Position numbers and translations under genes: made by a program
In this document: one piece after another, positions 9,889-17,807 of the stretch
Layout of the letters: each line of letters begins with the position of its first letter
Numbering within the stretch: the stretch's first letter is position 1
Notes under the pieces: model-generated
Database searches by the model: none
What the model saw: only the letters and a program-made list of their open reading frames with translations
Told to the model about the DNA's origin: nothing
From: Coprococcus_C hominis
Lineage (GTDB): Bacteria > Bacillota > Clostridia > Lachnospirales > Lachnospiraceae
Length of the DNA: 64,000 bases
Direction: 5' to 3' (one strand)
Assembly: GCF_020687505.1 (NCBI RefSeq)
Contig: NZ_JAJEQT010000002.1

Positions 9889-12273
9889 ATGACAATGGAT
9901 GAATTACAGCCGGGGCAGAGTGCTTATATCACGGCGGTCGGCGGAGAAGGTGCCTTGCGGCATCATCTTCTGGATATGGGACTGACGCCGGGAACGGAAG
10001 TCACTCTGCAGAAGATTGCACCGATGGGTGACCCGGTACAGATGAAGGTGCGCGGATATGAGCTTACGCTACGATTGAGTGAAGCACAGAAAATAGATGT
10101 GGATCATGTGCATGAAAAGGAAACGGAAGCCCCAAAACAGACTGTGCGTTATGAGTCGATTGAACACCCGGGGGTTGGTGAGTTAGGACAGGCGGATCCC
10201 ACTCATGTACATGACGAGAAGACGGCTGTTCCGAAGGGCGGTAAGCTGACGTTTGCGCTTGCCGGCAATCAGAACTGTGGCAAGACGACACTGTTTAACC
10301 AGCTGACCGGAGCCAATCAGCATGTCGGGAATTTCCCCGGCGTGACGGTTGACCGGAAGGATGGTACAATCCGGAATCATCCGGAGGCAACAGTGACAGA
10401 CCTGCCGGGTATATATTCGCTTTCCCCGTATTCGAGCGAGGAGATTGTGACGCGGGAATTCCTGATTGAGGGTAAGCCAAGCGGCATAATCAATATTGTG
10501 GATGCGTCGAACTTAGAACGGAATCTGTGTCTGACGATGCAGCTGATGGAGCTTGGAATCCCGATGGTGCTTGCGCTGAATATGATGGATGAGGTGCGGG
10601 CGAATGGCGGTACGATTCGTGTCAATGAGCTTGAACAGATACTTGGAATTCCTGTGGTACCGATCTCGGCTGCGAAAAATGAAGGTATCGATGAACTGGT
10701 AAGCCATGCCATGCATGTGGCAAGATACCATGAACCGCCGGGAAGAATTGATTTCTGCCCGGACAGTAAGGATGACAAAGATCCGGTTGGAGCGGTGCAT
10801 CGCTGTATCCATGCAGTTGCGCATATGATTGAAAATGATGCGAAGGAAGCCGACCTTCCTGTGCGGTTTGCTGCAACAAAGCTGATCGAGAAGGATACAC
10901 CGATCGAGGATGCACTGCAGCTTGCAGAAGATAAGAAGGAAGCATTTGAGCAGATCGTGTCAGTCATGGAGAAGGAAACCGGGCTTGACCGGGAAGCGGC
11001 AATCGCCGATATGCGGTTTCAGTTTATCGGGAGATTGTGCGAGAAGACGGTTGTGCGTCCGCATGAGAGTAAAGAACACCGGAGAAGCGTAAAGATAGAT
11101 AAGCTTCTGACAGGAAAATATACAGCGATTCCGTGCTTCATCGGGATTATGGCGATTGTATTTGCCATGACCTTCAGTCTGCTTGGCGCATGGTTGTCCG
11201 ATGTGATGGCACTTGGCGTCGATGCGGTCATTGGATGGATCGACAAGGGACTTATCGTTGCGCAGATTAATCCGGTGGTACGTTCTCTTGTGGTGGATGG
11301 TATCTGTCAGGGCGTCGGAAGCGTCATCAGTTTTCTTCCTACGATCGTGATCCTGTTTTTCTTCCTGTCGATTCTGGAGGATACGGGCTATATGGCGCGG
11401 GTTGCATTTGTCATGGATAAACCGCTTCGTAAGATCGGATTATCGGGCAGAAGCTTCGTGCCGATGCTGATTGGATTTGGATGCTCTGTGCCTGCAATCA
11501 TGGCGACACGGACACTCTCAAGTGAACGTGACCGGAAGATGACGATCCTGCTGACACCGTTTATGAGCTGTAGTGCGAAGCTTCCAATCTACACACTTAT
11601 GATCAGTGCATTTGTGCAGCGGCAGTATCGTGTGTTTGCGATGGTCGGACTCTATCTGATTGGAATCGTGTGTGCAGTGATCTACGCACTGATTCTGAAG
11701 GTAACGAAATTCAAGGGTGAGCCGGTTCCTTTCGTCATGGAATTGCCGAACTACCGGCTGCCATCTGCCAAAAGCGTGTTGCACCTGATCTGGGAGAAAG
11801 CAAAGGGATTTATCCAGAAAGCATTTACGATTATCTTCCTTGCCTCAATCATTATCTGGTTCCTGCAGACCTTCGATCTGCGGTTTAATGTGGCTGCATC
11901 TGCGGATCAGAGCATGCTTGCCTTAATCGGAAGCCTGATTGCACCAATCTTCAAGCCGCTTGGATTCGGTGACTGGAGAGTATCAACGGCGCTGATTACA
12001 GGATTTACTGCAAAAGAGAGCGTGGTATCAACGCTTACGGTTTTGCTCGGTGGTGATGTGACGAGCGTGGCAACGTTATTCACTCCGTTTACGGCAATGG
12101 TATTCCTGATCTTTACGCTACTTTATACACCATGTGTGGCGGCGATTGCTACAGTGAAACGGGAGATGGGCGGCACGAAAGCGGCTGTGATCACGGTTAT
12201 TGTGCAGTGTCTCATCGCATGGGTTGTTGCATTTCTGGTGCACGCAGTTGGATTAGCATTCGGCGTGGTATAA
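9889..12273 (+). CDS. feoB: Ferrous iron transporter, FeoA-FeoB fusion
   Basis: A 794-residue protein. Residues 1-75 form a FeoA-type SH3-like domain (LLDMGLTPGTEV); a linker leads to the FeoB G domain with G1 GNQNCGKTT (126-134), G3 DLPG (171-174) and G4 NMMD (231-234). Then follow the helical GDI-like part and an eight-or-more-helix membrane region with the two Gate repeats and the conserved FGCSVPA. It imports Fe(II) across the cytoplasmic membrane. The G1 sequence has the FeoB-typical Asn and Cys. FeoA is usually a separate small protein; fused forms occur in Firmicutes. Start ATG 9889 has GGAGATGATG ahead. No convincing Fur box was seen upstream. Confidence 0.95.
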   Translation: MTMDELQPGQSAYITAVGGEGALRHHLLDMGLTPGTEVTLQKIAPMGDPVQMKVRGYELTLRLSEAQKIDVDHVHEKETEAPKQTVRYESIEHPGVGELGQADPTHVHDEKTAVPKGGKLTFALAGNQNCGKTTLFNQLTGANQHVGNFPGVTVDRKDGTIRNHPEATVTDLPGIYSLSPYSSEEIVTREFLIEGKPSGIINIVDASNLERNLCLTMQLMELGIPMVLALNMMDEVRANGGTIRVNELEQILGIPVVPISAAKNEGIDELVSHAMHVARYHEPPGRIDFCPDSKDDKDPVGAVHRCIHAVAHMIENDAKEADLPVRFAATKLIEKDTPIEDALQLAEDKKEAFEQIVSVMEKETGLDREAAIADMRFQFIGRLCEKTVVRPHESKEHRRSVKIDKLLTGKYTAIPCFIGIMAIVFAMTFSLLGAWLSDVMALGVDAVIGWIDKGLIVAQINPVVRSLVVDGICQGVGSVISFLPTIVILFFFLSILEDTGYMARVAFVMDKPLRKIGLSGRSFVPMLIGFGCSVPAIMATRTLSSERDRKMTILLTPFMSCSAKLPIYTLMISAFVQRQYRVFAMVGLYLIGIVCAVIYALILKVTKFKGEPVPFVMELPNYRLPSAKSVLHLIWEKAKGFIQKAFTIIFLASIIIWFLQTFDLRFNVAASADQSMLALIGSLIAPIFKPLGFGDWRVSTALITGFTAKESVVSTLTVLLGGDVTSVATLFTPFTAMVFLIFTLLYTPCVAAIATVKREMGGTKAAVITVIVQCLIAWVVAFLVHAVGLAFGVV

Positions 12274-12337
12274 ATGGTTGCTTCATAAATCAAAGCATAA
12301 ATGAAGTTTTGATTGCGAAAAAAATTCAAAAAAGTAC

Positions 12338-12366
12338 TTGACATTCGTTTTTAATAGGACTAGTAT
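12338..12366 (+). promoter_or_regulatory. Sigma-A promoter of the T-box/cstA transcript
   Basis: TTGACA at 12338-12343 and TAGTAT at 12361-12366 are separated by 17 bases, directly upstream of the T-box leader. Confidence 0.75.
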
Positions 12367-12372
12367 GTCGGT

Positions 12373-12697
12373 AAACAAAGAGCAAATGCTGAGAACAGAA
12401 CAAGGTTTTCGAAAGGAAATACTTCAGAGAGCTGTCGGCTGGTGTGAGACAGTGTAGGATTTCGGGAATTATCCTCTGCGAGCAGTGCACTGAATTCCTA
12501 GAAGGACATTAGGTGTCACCGGTTTTCTACCGTTACATAGAAGCTTATTTCACAGATGACATGTTGAGATGATGCAAAAGATGCAAATATATCGATATGC
12601 GGTCTGTAAGATAAGAATGAGTGGTCGCATATGCGGCAAATAAAGTGGTAACGCGGAAGTTTAAACCTTCGTCTTTATATAAGACGGAGGTTTTTTA
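12373..12697 (+). promoter_or_regulatory. T-box leader upstream of the CstA-type transporter
   Basis: The leader carries a Stem I with AGAGAGC and a GGTGTGA terminal loop flanked by CTGTC/GACAG. The T-box core at about 12642-12656 reads AAAGTGGTAACGCGG, a close variant of the canonical GGGTGGTACCGCG. A terminator hairpin follows, ACCTTCGTCTT (12665-12675) pairing with AAGACGGAGGT (12681-12691), then a T run. T-boxes sense uncharged tRNA and open the downstream gene during amino-acid shortage. The specifier codon could not be placed with confidence by eye, so the amino acid is not assigned. Confidence 0.88.
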
Positions 12698-12759
12698 TGT
12701 GTTTACTCTTTGTAACAAAAATATTCAGAAGGGAGCCGCCGCGTGGCGGGTGAGGAAGT

Positions 12760-14448
12760 ATGAATGGTTTAGTAATTGTTTTAATCGGAATTGTAGTGTT
12801 GTTCGCGGGCTATCTTTTCTATGGCAGATGGCTTGCAAAGAAATGGGGACTTGATCCGAAGGCTGAAACTCCGGCAGTGAAGTACGAGGATGGAGAAGAC
12901 TATGTTCCATCATCCAAATTCACGGTATTCGCACATCAGTTTTCATCCATCGCAGGTGCAGGCCCTGTAACCGGACCAATCCTTGCATCTGTATTCGGCT
13001 GGGTGCCGGTATTGCTCTGGTTGTTGATCGGTGGATTGTTCTTCGGAGCCGTACAGGATTTCGGTGCTTTGTATGCATCTGTGAAGAACGAAGGTAAATC
13101 GATGGGTATGATCATCGAGAAGTACATCGGTAAGGCAGGAAGAAAGCTTTTCATGCTGTTTTGCTGGTTGTTCACATTGCTTGTTATCGCAGCATTTACG
13201 GATATGGTAGCCGGAACCTTTGTTGGTAAGGGTGTTGTGGATATGGCGAAGGAGACAAGCTATGCAAATGCATCCGCCGCTTCTATCTCTATGTTGTTTA
13301 TCGTAGCGGCAATCGTATTTGGTGTAATCCAGAAGCATGTAAAGAATATGAACGAAGGCGTCAGAGCCGTTATTGCAATCGCACTTTTGGTAGGTATGTT
13401 TGCGCTTGGTATGCATCTTCCTTGGTATGCTACAAAGACTGCCTGGATCTACATTGTTATGGCATATCTGTTCCTTGCATCGGTTATGCCAATGTGGTTA
13501 CTGATGCAGCCACGTGATTACATGACAACCTTCATGCTGCTAGGCATGATCATCGGTGCAGTTGTCGGTGTTGTCGTAGCACATCCAACAATGCAGCTTA
13601 ATGCGTATAACGGATTTAATGTCGGTGGAAATTATCTGTTCCCAACATTGTTTGTCACGATTGCCTGTGGTGCCGTTTCCGGATTCCACAGTCTGGTATC
13701 TTCCGGTACATCATCAAAGACGATCCGGAACGAGAAGGATATGCCGATGGTTGGTTATGGTGCCATGATTGTAGAGTCATTGCTTGGTATCATCGCATTG
13801 GTTGTTGTCGGTGCTGTTGCAGTCAATGGTACAAAACCGGATGGAACTCCATTTGCAATCTTCTCCAGTGGTGTTGCGGGATTCCTTGAGAAGCTTGGTC
13901 TTCCAGTTCAGCTCGCAACTGTATTTATGACAATGTGTGTATCTGCACTTGCACTGACATCGCTTGATTCCGTTGCACGTATCGGACGTATGTCTTTCCA
14001 GGAACTGTTCCTCGGCGATACAACCGATACATCAAAGATGCCTGTATGGCAGAAAATTTTGACTAACAAATATTTCGCAACTGTGGTAACATTATTCTTT
14101 GGATATTTACTGACACTTGGTGGATATACTAATGTATGGCCTTTGTTTGGTTCTGCAAACCAGTTGCTTGCAGCGCTTGTTCTGATTGCGCTTGCAGTAT
14201 TCTTGAAGACAACCGGAAGAACCGGCTGGACACTGTACGCACCAATGTTCATCATGCTTGCCGTAACATTTACTGCATTGGTACAGAAGACAATCGCACT
14301 TGTAAAGAACATTGCCGGCGGAAATGCAACGATGCTCGTCGATGGACTGCAGTTTATCGTCGCAATCCTGCTGATGGTACTTGGTGTGCTGGTTGCATTT
14401 AGTTGTCTGAAGAAGCTGTTCACGAAGAAAGCAGAGGCTGAAAATTAG
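12760..14448 (+). CDS. cstA: CstA-family peptide/pyruvate transporter
   Basis: A 562-residue, very hydrophobic protein with many transmembrane segments. The N-terminal part has the CstA signature: Y-G-RW-L, then AVKYEDGEDYVPSS, HQFSSIAGAGPVTGP and QDFGALYASVKNEGKS. Members of the family import peptides or pyruvate (E. coli CstA and BtsT). Control by a T-box immediately upstream argues that here the substrate supplies an amino acid, for instance peptides. The start ATG has only a weak site in GTGAGGAAGT. It appears to be transcribed alone; the following intergenic region holds a large palindrome. Confidence 0.9.
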   Translation: MNGLVIVLIGIVVLFAGYLFYGRWLAKKWGLDPKAETPAVKYEDGEDYVPSSKFTVFAHQFSSIAGAGPVTGPILASVFGWVPVLLWLLIGGLFFGAVQDFGALYASVKNEGKSMGMIIEKYIGKAGRKLFMLFCWLFTLLVIAAFTDMVAGTFVGKGVVDMAKETSYANASAASISMLFIVAAIVFGVIQKHVKNMNEGVRAVIAIALLVGMFALGMHLPWYATKTAWIYIVMAYLFLASVMPMWLLMQPRDYMTTFMLLGMIIGAVVGVVVAHPTMQLNAYNGFNVGGNYLFPTLFVTIACGAVSGFHSLVSSGTSSKTIRNEKDMPMVGYGAMIVESLLGIIALVVVGAVAVNGTKPDGTPFAIFSSGVAGFLEKLGLPVQLATVFMTMCVSALALTSLDSVARIGRMSFQELFLGDTTDTSKMPVWQKILTNKYFATVVTLFFGYLLTLGGYTNVWPLFGSANQLLAALVLIALAVFLKTTGRTGWTLYAPMFIMLAVTFTALVQKTIALVKNIAGGNATMLVDGLQFIVAILLMVLGVLVAFSCLKKLFTKKAEAEN

Positions 14449-14452
14449 GAGA

Positions 14453-14737
14453 ATTGCGAAATAAGAAAGTGTAAGCATATATTTCAATATGATTCATTTC
14501 ATATACGATGTATTGAAACTAAGAAGTTCTAAATGTTCTTGGTTTATATTTAGAAATTATACGCCATCGCCGCCGATTCGACATCCATGTCTCAGCGGCG
14601 GCTTGTTTGAACATCGTGTTCAAACATGGCTGCGATTGATTCAGAACATTAAGAACTTCTAAGATTCAAACATATCGTATATTAAAATAAATCAATATTG
14701 AAATATATGATTTACATTTTCTTTCTTGTTTCGCAAT
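14453..14737. repeat. 285-bp imperfect palindromic element (copy 1, minus orientation)
   Basis: The first ~110 bases (from ATTGCGAAA) and the last ~110 (to TTTCGCAAT) are imperfect reverse complements, for example CTAAGAAGTTCTAAATGTTC versus its complement near 14641-14665. The central part holds the dyad GTTTGAACATCGTGTTCAAAC-type sequence and a GCCGCCGCTGAG block, both shared with the element at 51246-51591 in opposite orientation. No ORF lies inside. It fills the gap between the transporter and the bile salt hydrolase gene; no other feature was seen there. Confidence 0.8.
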
Positions 14738-14769
14738 GACAAATTTTTGACTTTGGAAGGAGATACAGG

Positions 14770-15744
14770 ATGTGTACAGCAGCGACGTATAAGACGAAGG
14801 ATTTTTATTTTGGACGGACGCTTGATTATGAGTTTTCGTATGGCGATGAGGTGACAGTGACACCGCGGAATTTCTGTTTCCGGTTCCGGCACATGAGTGA
14901 AGTGAAGACACATTATGCTATGATCGGTATGGCGTATGTGGCAGACGATTATCCGCTCTACTATGATGCAGTAAATGAGAAGGGACTTGGTATGGCGGGC
15001 TTGAATTTCGTTGGGAATGCGAAGTATCAGGACGTGCAGGCAGGGCGTGAGAATGTGGCACAGTTTGAGTTTATCCCATGGATTTTAAGTCAGTGTGCAA
15101 CGGTGCTCGAAGCACGCAAAGTGTTGGAGAAGATGAATCTCGTTGGAACGCCGTATAGTGAGAAGCTGCCATGTGCATCGCTGCATTGGATGATTGCAGA
15201 TAAGGATGCCGCAATTGTGGTAGAATGTGTGGAAGATGGCTTGCATGTCTATGACAATCCGGTTGGAGTGCTGACCAACAATCCGCCATTTCCGGTGCAG
15301 ATGTTCATGCTGAACAATTACATGCATGTATCACCAAGCCAGCCGGAAAATCACTTTGCGAAGGAGCTGCCGCTTGCGACATATAGTCGAGGCATGGGTG
15401 GACTTGGACTTCCGGGCGATCTTTCGTCGGCGTCGCGGTTTGCGAAGGTCGCATTTACGAAGATGCATGCAATCTCCGGAGAGTCAGAAGCGGAGAGCGT
15501 GAGCCAGTTCTTCCATATCTTAGGTTCCGTAGAACAGCAGCGTGGCTGTTGTGAGGTGGAGCCGGGAAAATATGAGATTACGATCTATACATCCTGTGTC
15601 AATGCGGACAAGGGAATCTATTATTATACAACCTATGAGAATCATCAGATTCAGGCGGTGGATATGCACCGGGAGAACCTGGATGGAGATACACTTCGAC
15701 GGTATCCGCTGATCAACGAAGAGCAGATTCGTGTGGTGAATTAA
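14770..15744 (+). CDS. bsh: Choloylglycine hydrolase (bile salt hydrolase type)
   Basis: A 324-residue N-terminal nucleophile amidase. The catalytic residues of the family are all in place: Cys2 (exposed after Met removal), Arg16 and Asp19 in GRTLDYE, Asn79 in GLNF, Asn170/171 in LTNNPPF and Arg223 in SSASRFAK. These residues and the PGDLSSASRF segment favour bile salt hydrolase over penicillin V acylase. It would deconjugate glycine or taurine from bile salts, a gut-adaptation trait. No signal peptide, so cytosolic. AAGGAG lies 7 bases before the ATG. The substrate range cannot be read directly from sequence. Confidence 0.9.
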   Translation: MCTAATYKTKDFYFGRTLDYEFSYGDEVTVTPRNFCFRFRHMSEVKTHYAMIGMAYVADDYPLYYDAVNEKGLGMAGLNFVGNAKYQDVQAGRENVAQFEFIPWILSQCATVLEARKVLEKMNLVGTPYSEKLPCASLHWMIADKDAAIVVECVEDGLHVYDNPVGVLTNNPPFPVQMFMLNNYMHVSPSQPENHFAKELPLATYSRGMGGLGLPGDLSSASRFAKVAFTKMHAISGESEAESVSQFFHILGSVEQQRGCCEVEPGKYEITIYTSCVNADKGIYYYTTYENHQIQAVDMHRENLDGDTLRRYPLINEEQIRVVN

Positions 15745-15799
15745 GAAGTGTGGATAAAATAATGAAATAGTTTGCTTTTTGCAGCAGCTAGGGATTTAG

Positions 15800-15827
15800 G
15801 CAGTCGATGAAAGTCGGCTGCTTTTTT
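15800..15827 (+). terminator. Terminator after bsh
   Basis: GCAGTCGA (15800-15807) pairs with TCGGCTGC (15814-15821, one G-T pair), followed by six T. Confidence 0.8.
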
Positions 15828-15849
15828 ATGTTAGTTTGAGTGGTAAATT

Positions 15850-16140
15850 GGGGGAAAAGTTGAGAAATCGGAAAAATCCCCCAACCGGAAGCTATTGGGA
15901 AGCAAGCGTGTTGGGGGAAAAGTTGGAAAATTGGGAAAATTCCCCAACCGGAAGCAGCTGAGAAGCAAGCGTGTTGGGAGAAAAGTTGAGAAATCGGGAA
16001 AATCCCCCAACCGGAAGCTAAAGGGAAACAAGTGGGTTGGGGGAAAAGTTGAGAAATCGGGAAAATCCCCCAACCGGAAGCTGTTGGGAAGCAAGTGGGT
16101 TGGGGGAAAAGTTGGAAAATCGGGGAAATCCCCCAAATTA
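15850..16140. repeat. 63-bp tandem repeat, 4 full units plus a partial
   Basis: Units begin at 15850, 15913, 15976, 16039 and 16102, an exact 63-base period; the last stops after about 35 bases. Each begins GGGGGAAAAGTTG and contains a TTGGGGGA/TCCCCCAA-type stem with a ~21-base loop. Unit 2 keeps pairing with GGGGAA/TTCCCC-type ends. Because 63 is a multiple of 3, long frames stay open on both strands, but none has a ribosome site. It lies between the bsh terminator and the tetR promoter. Confidence 0.9.
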
Positions 16141-16151
16141 AAAAATAAGGG

Positions 16152-16193
16152 TTGACAGTTGGCGCAATATACGCTAACATAACGATGTTATGT
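16152..16193 (+). promoter_or_regulatory. tetR promoter with overlapping TetR operator
   Basis: TTGACA (16152-16157), a 17-base spacer and TAACAT (16175-16180). The 17-bp dyad ACATAAC-GAT-GTTATGT at 16177-16193 covers the -10 and the start point. The same dyad occurs twice before the ABC genes, so this is the likely autoregulatory operator. Confidence 0.8.
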
Positions 16194-16195
16194 GA

Positions 16196-16264
16196 GGAGT
16201 CTCCTACAGGCGAAGCCTGTATTAGGATGGAGGCGACGACCTGCCGCATCACGAAGTGATGGGG
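16196..16264 (+). ncRNA. Two-hairpin leader module, copy 1 (tetR 5' UTR)
   Basis: Hairpin 1: outer stem 16200-16204/16229-16233, inner stem TACAGGC/GCCTGTA closed by a GAA triloop, and an unpaired TTAGGAT on the 3' side. Linker CGACGACCTGCCGC at 16234-16247. Hairpin 2: ATCAC-GAA-GTGAT, then GGGG. The same architecture with different stem sequences is found at 51396-51466. It sits in the predicted 5' UTR of tetR, ending 52 bases before the start codon. It could be a riboregulator or a mobile structured repeat. Confidence 0.6.
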
Positions 16265-16315
16265 TGAAAACCATGAGAAGCATATATCAGGATGGAGCGA
16301 AAAGGAGCAAGTAAA

Positions 16316-16930
16316 GTGGAAAAGGAAACAAGGGAGATGCTGCTGGCGAGTGCCAAGCAGGAATTCTTGGAAAAAGGATATCAGGGAGCCTCGCTTCGAT
16401 CAATCTGTAAGAATGCCGGGGTGACAACAGGTGCATTATATTTTTTCTTTCAGGATAAGGAAGATTTGTTTGCGGCAATTGTGGAGCCGGTTTTGGAGAA
16501 GCTAAAACATATGCTGCAACAACATATGCGGCAGGAACTCATGGAACTGCAACAGCTTCCGGCTGCAAGGGAAGATAACATGCAGGATGATATGTTTGCA
16601 AGTACGCAGATTATCCATCTTCTATATGCGAACTATGATATGTTTACCTTGATTTTGACGAAGAGCCAGGGATCTCGGTTTGAAAACTGCGTCGATGAAT
16701 TCGTTGCAATCATGGAGAATGGATATCAGATCTTTGCTGTAGAACAAGCGAAAGTGCTGGGCGTGGAACCACCGGATGAATATACGCTGCACTGGGTGGC
16801 ACATGTACAGATCAATGCATTTTCTCACTTACTGCTGCATGAGAAGGATGAGCAGAAGGCGTTGAAGCATATGGAACAGGTTATGAACTATCTGTTGGGT
16901 GGATGGAACGCCATGTTCCAGAATCAATAA
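16316..16930 (+). CDS. TetR-family transcriptional repressor
   Basis: A 204-residue regulator. The helix-turn-helix is at about 8-50 (TREMLLASAKQEFLEKGY, then ASLRSICKNAGVTTGALYFFF), followed by an alpha-helical ligand-binding and dimerisation domain. The GTG at 16316 is preferred because AAGGAG lies 9 bases before it; an upstream in-frame ATG at 16292 has none. The 17-bp dyad in its own promoter and two copies before the following ABC operon indicate that it represses both. The ligand is unknown; regulators of this layout usually sense a toxic compound handled by the adjacent transporter. Confidence 0.9.
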   Translation: MEKETREMLLASAKQEFLEKGYQGASLRSICKNAGVTTGALYFFFQDKEDLFAAIVEPVLEKLKHMLQQHMRQELMELQQLPAAREDNMQDDMFASTQIIHLLYANYDMFTLILTKSQGSRFENCVDEFVAIMENGYQIFAVEQAKVLGVEPPDEYTLHWVAHVQINAFSHLLLHEKDEQKALKHMEQVMNYLLGGWNAMFQNQ

Positions 16931-16938
16931 AGAAAATC

Positions 16939-16973
16939 AGCTATGTATGCATTAATATGTTGCATAGCTTTTT
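16939..16973 (+). terminator. Terminator after tetR
   Basis: AGCTATG (16939-16945) pairs with CATAGCT (16963-16969), followed by a T run. Confidence 0.75.
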
Positions 16974-16984
16974 ATAAGACGACA

Positions 16985-17001
16985 ACATAACGATGTTATG
17001 T
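16985..17001. promoter_or_regulatory. TetR operator, copy 2
   Basis: The 17-bp dyad ACATAAC-GAT-GTTATGT is identical to the operator in the tetR promoter; it lies upstream of the ABC transporter operon. Confidence 0.8.
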
Positions 17002-17046
17002 CGTTAGCAATCATAGGAAAAAATCTTTCAACTTAATGTAATCAAA

Positions 17047-17063
17047 ACATAACACTGTTATGT
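17047..17063. promoter_or_regulatory. TetR operator, copy 3
   Basis: ACATAAC-ACT-GTTATGT has the same half-sites with a different 3-base centre. It lies 62 bases after copy 2, about six helical turns, and 42 bases before the ABC start codon. Confidence 0.8.
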
Positions 17064-17104
17064 AATGAAGAAGATACAAATAAAATACAAGGAGGATCAA
17101 TAGG

Positions 17105-17806
17105 ATGTATGTAGAGGTATCAGATGTAAAGAAAAGCTACGGTGAGGGTGGCAGTTATATGCAGGTATTGAAAGGCGTGTCGGTTGGTGTCGAGAAGGGA
17201 AAGATGTGCGTGATTCAGGGAACGAGTGGTTCCGGTAAATCCACATTGTTAAACTGTATCGGTGGACTGGATGTGGTAGATTCCGGTTCGATTCAGGTCG
17301 ACGGACAGGAGATGGTAGGACTTAAAATGGATGCGCTCTCTGATTATCGTAGAGATTATCTTGGATTTATCTTTCAGTTTTACAATCTGGTTCCGAACCT
17401 TACCGTGCGCGAGAATATTCAGGTATGCGAATATCTGACTGATCAGCCGTTAGATATGGATGAGCTTCTGGATGTGCTTGGACTCACCGAGCATCAGAAC
17501 AAATTCCCATCGCAGTTGTCCGGTGGACAGCAGCAGCGTTGCGCGATTGCCCGTGCACTCATCAAGAATCCGAAGCTTCTGCTCTGCGATGAGCCAACTG
17601 GAGCACTGGATTCAAGAACTTCCCGGGATATCCTCATTTTGTTAGAGAAGATCAATGCGCAGTATGGCACAACGATGATCATCGTCACACATAACAACGC
17701 AATCAAGGATATGGTTGATCAGGTAATCGTCCTGAAGGACGGACAGATCAAGAAAAATTATAACAATGAAACGAAGGTGCCGGCAGCAGAATTGGAGGAT
17801 TTGTAA
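17105..17806 (+). CDS. ABC transporter ATP-binding protein (MacB/LolD type)
   Basis: A 233-residue ATPase. Walker A is GTSGSGKST (39-47), the Q-loop is in FIFQFYNLVP, the signature LSGGQ is at 138-142, Walker B is LLLCDEPTG (Asp162), and the H-loop is in VTHN. The FIFQFYNL sequence and the D-S-x-T-S-R-x2 pattern place it with the MacB/LolD/BceA class that powers FtsX-type permeases. AAGGAGGAT precedes the ATG. The permease gene starts 2 bases after its stop. Two TetR operators lie upstream, so the pair is probably induced by the TetR ligand. Confidence 0.93.
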   Translation: MYVEVSDVKKSYGEGGSYMQVLKGVSVGVEKGKMCVIQGTSGSGKSTLLNCIGGLDVVDSGSIQVDGQEMVGLKMDALSDYRRDYLGFIFQFYNLVPNLTVRENIQVCEYLTDQPLDMDELLDVLGLTEHQNKFPSQLSGGQQQRCAIARALIKNPKLLLCDEPTGALDSRTSRDILILLEKINAQYGTTMIIVTHNNAIKDMVDQVIVLKDGQIKKNYNNETKVPAAELEDL

Positions 17807-17807
17807 G

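Noticed and set aside
10377..10967. 196-codon minus-strand ORF inside feoB and similar long antisense frames in sbcC, gltB, aspS
   Set aside because: Shadow frames with low-complexity composition opposite well-conserved genes.
12373..12560. Assignment of a specifier codon in the cstA T-box, with CTC/CTG near 12474 considered
   Set aside because: Several alternative Stem I pairings are possible by eye, so naming leucine would be a guess.
15850..16140. Possible CRISPR array
   Set aside because: Units are contiguous with no unique spacers and no cas genes are near.
15788..16252. 154-codon minus-strand ORF and 86- to 101-codon ORFs in the 63-bp repeat region
   Set aside because: They are open only because the period is a multiple of three; no ribosome site, frames exist on both strands, and the terminator and tetR promoter would lie inside the minus-strand one.
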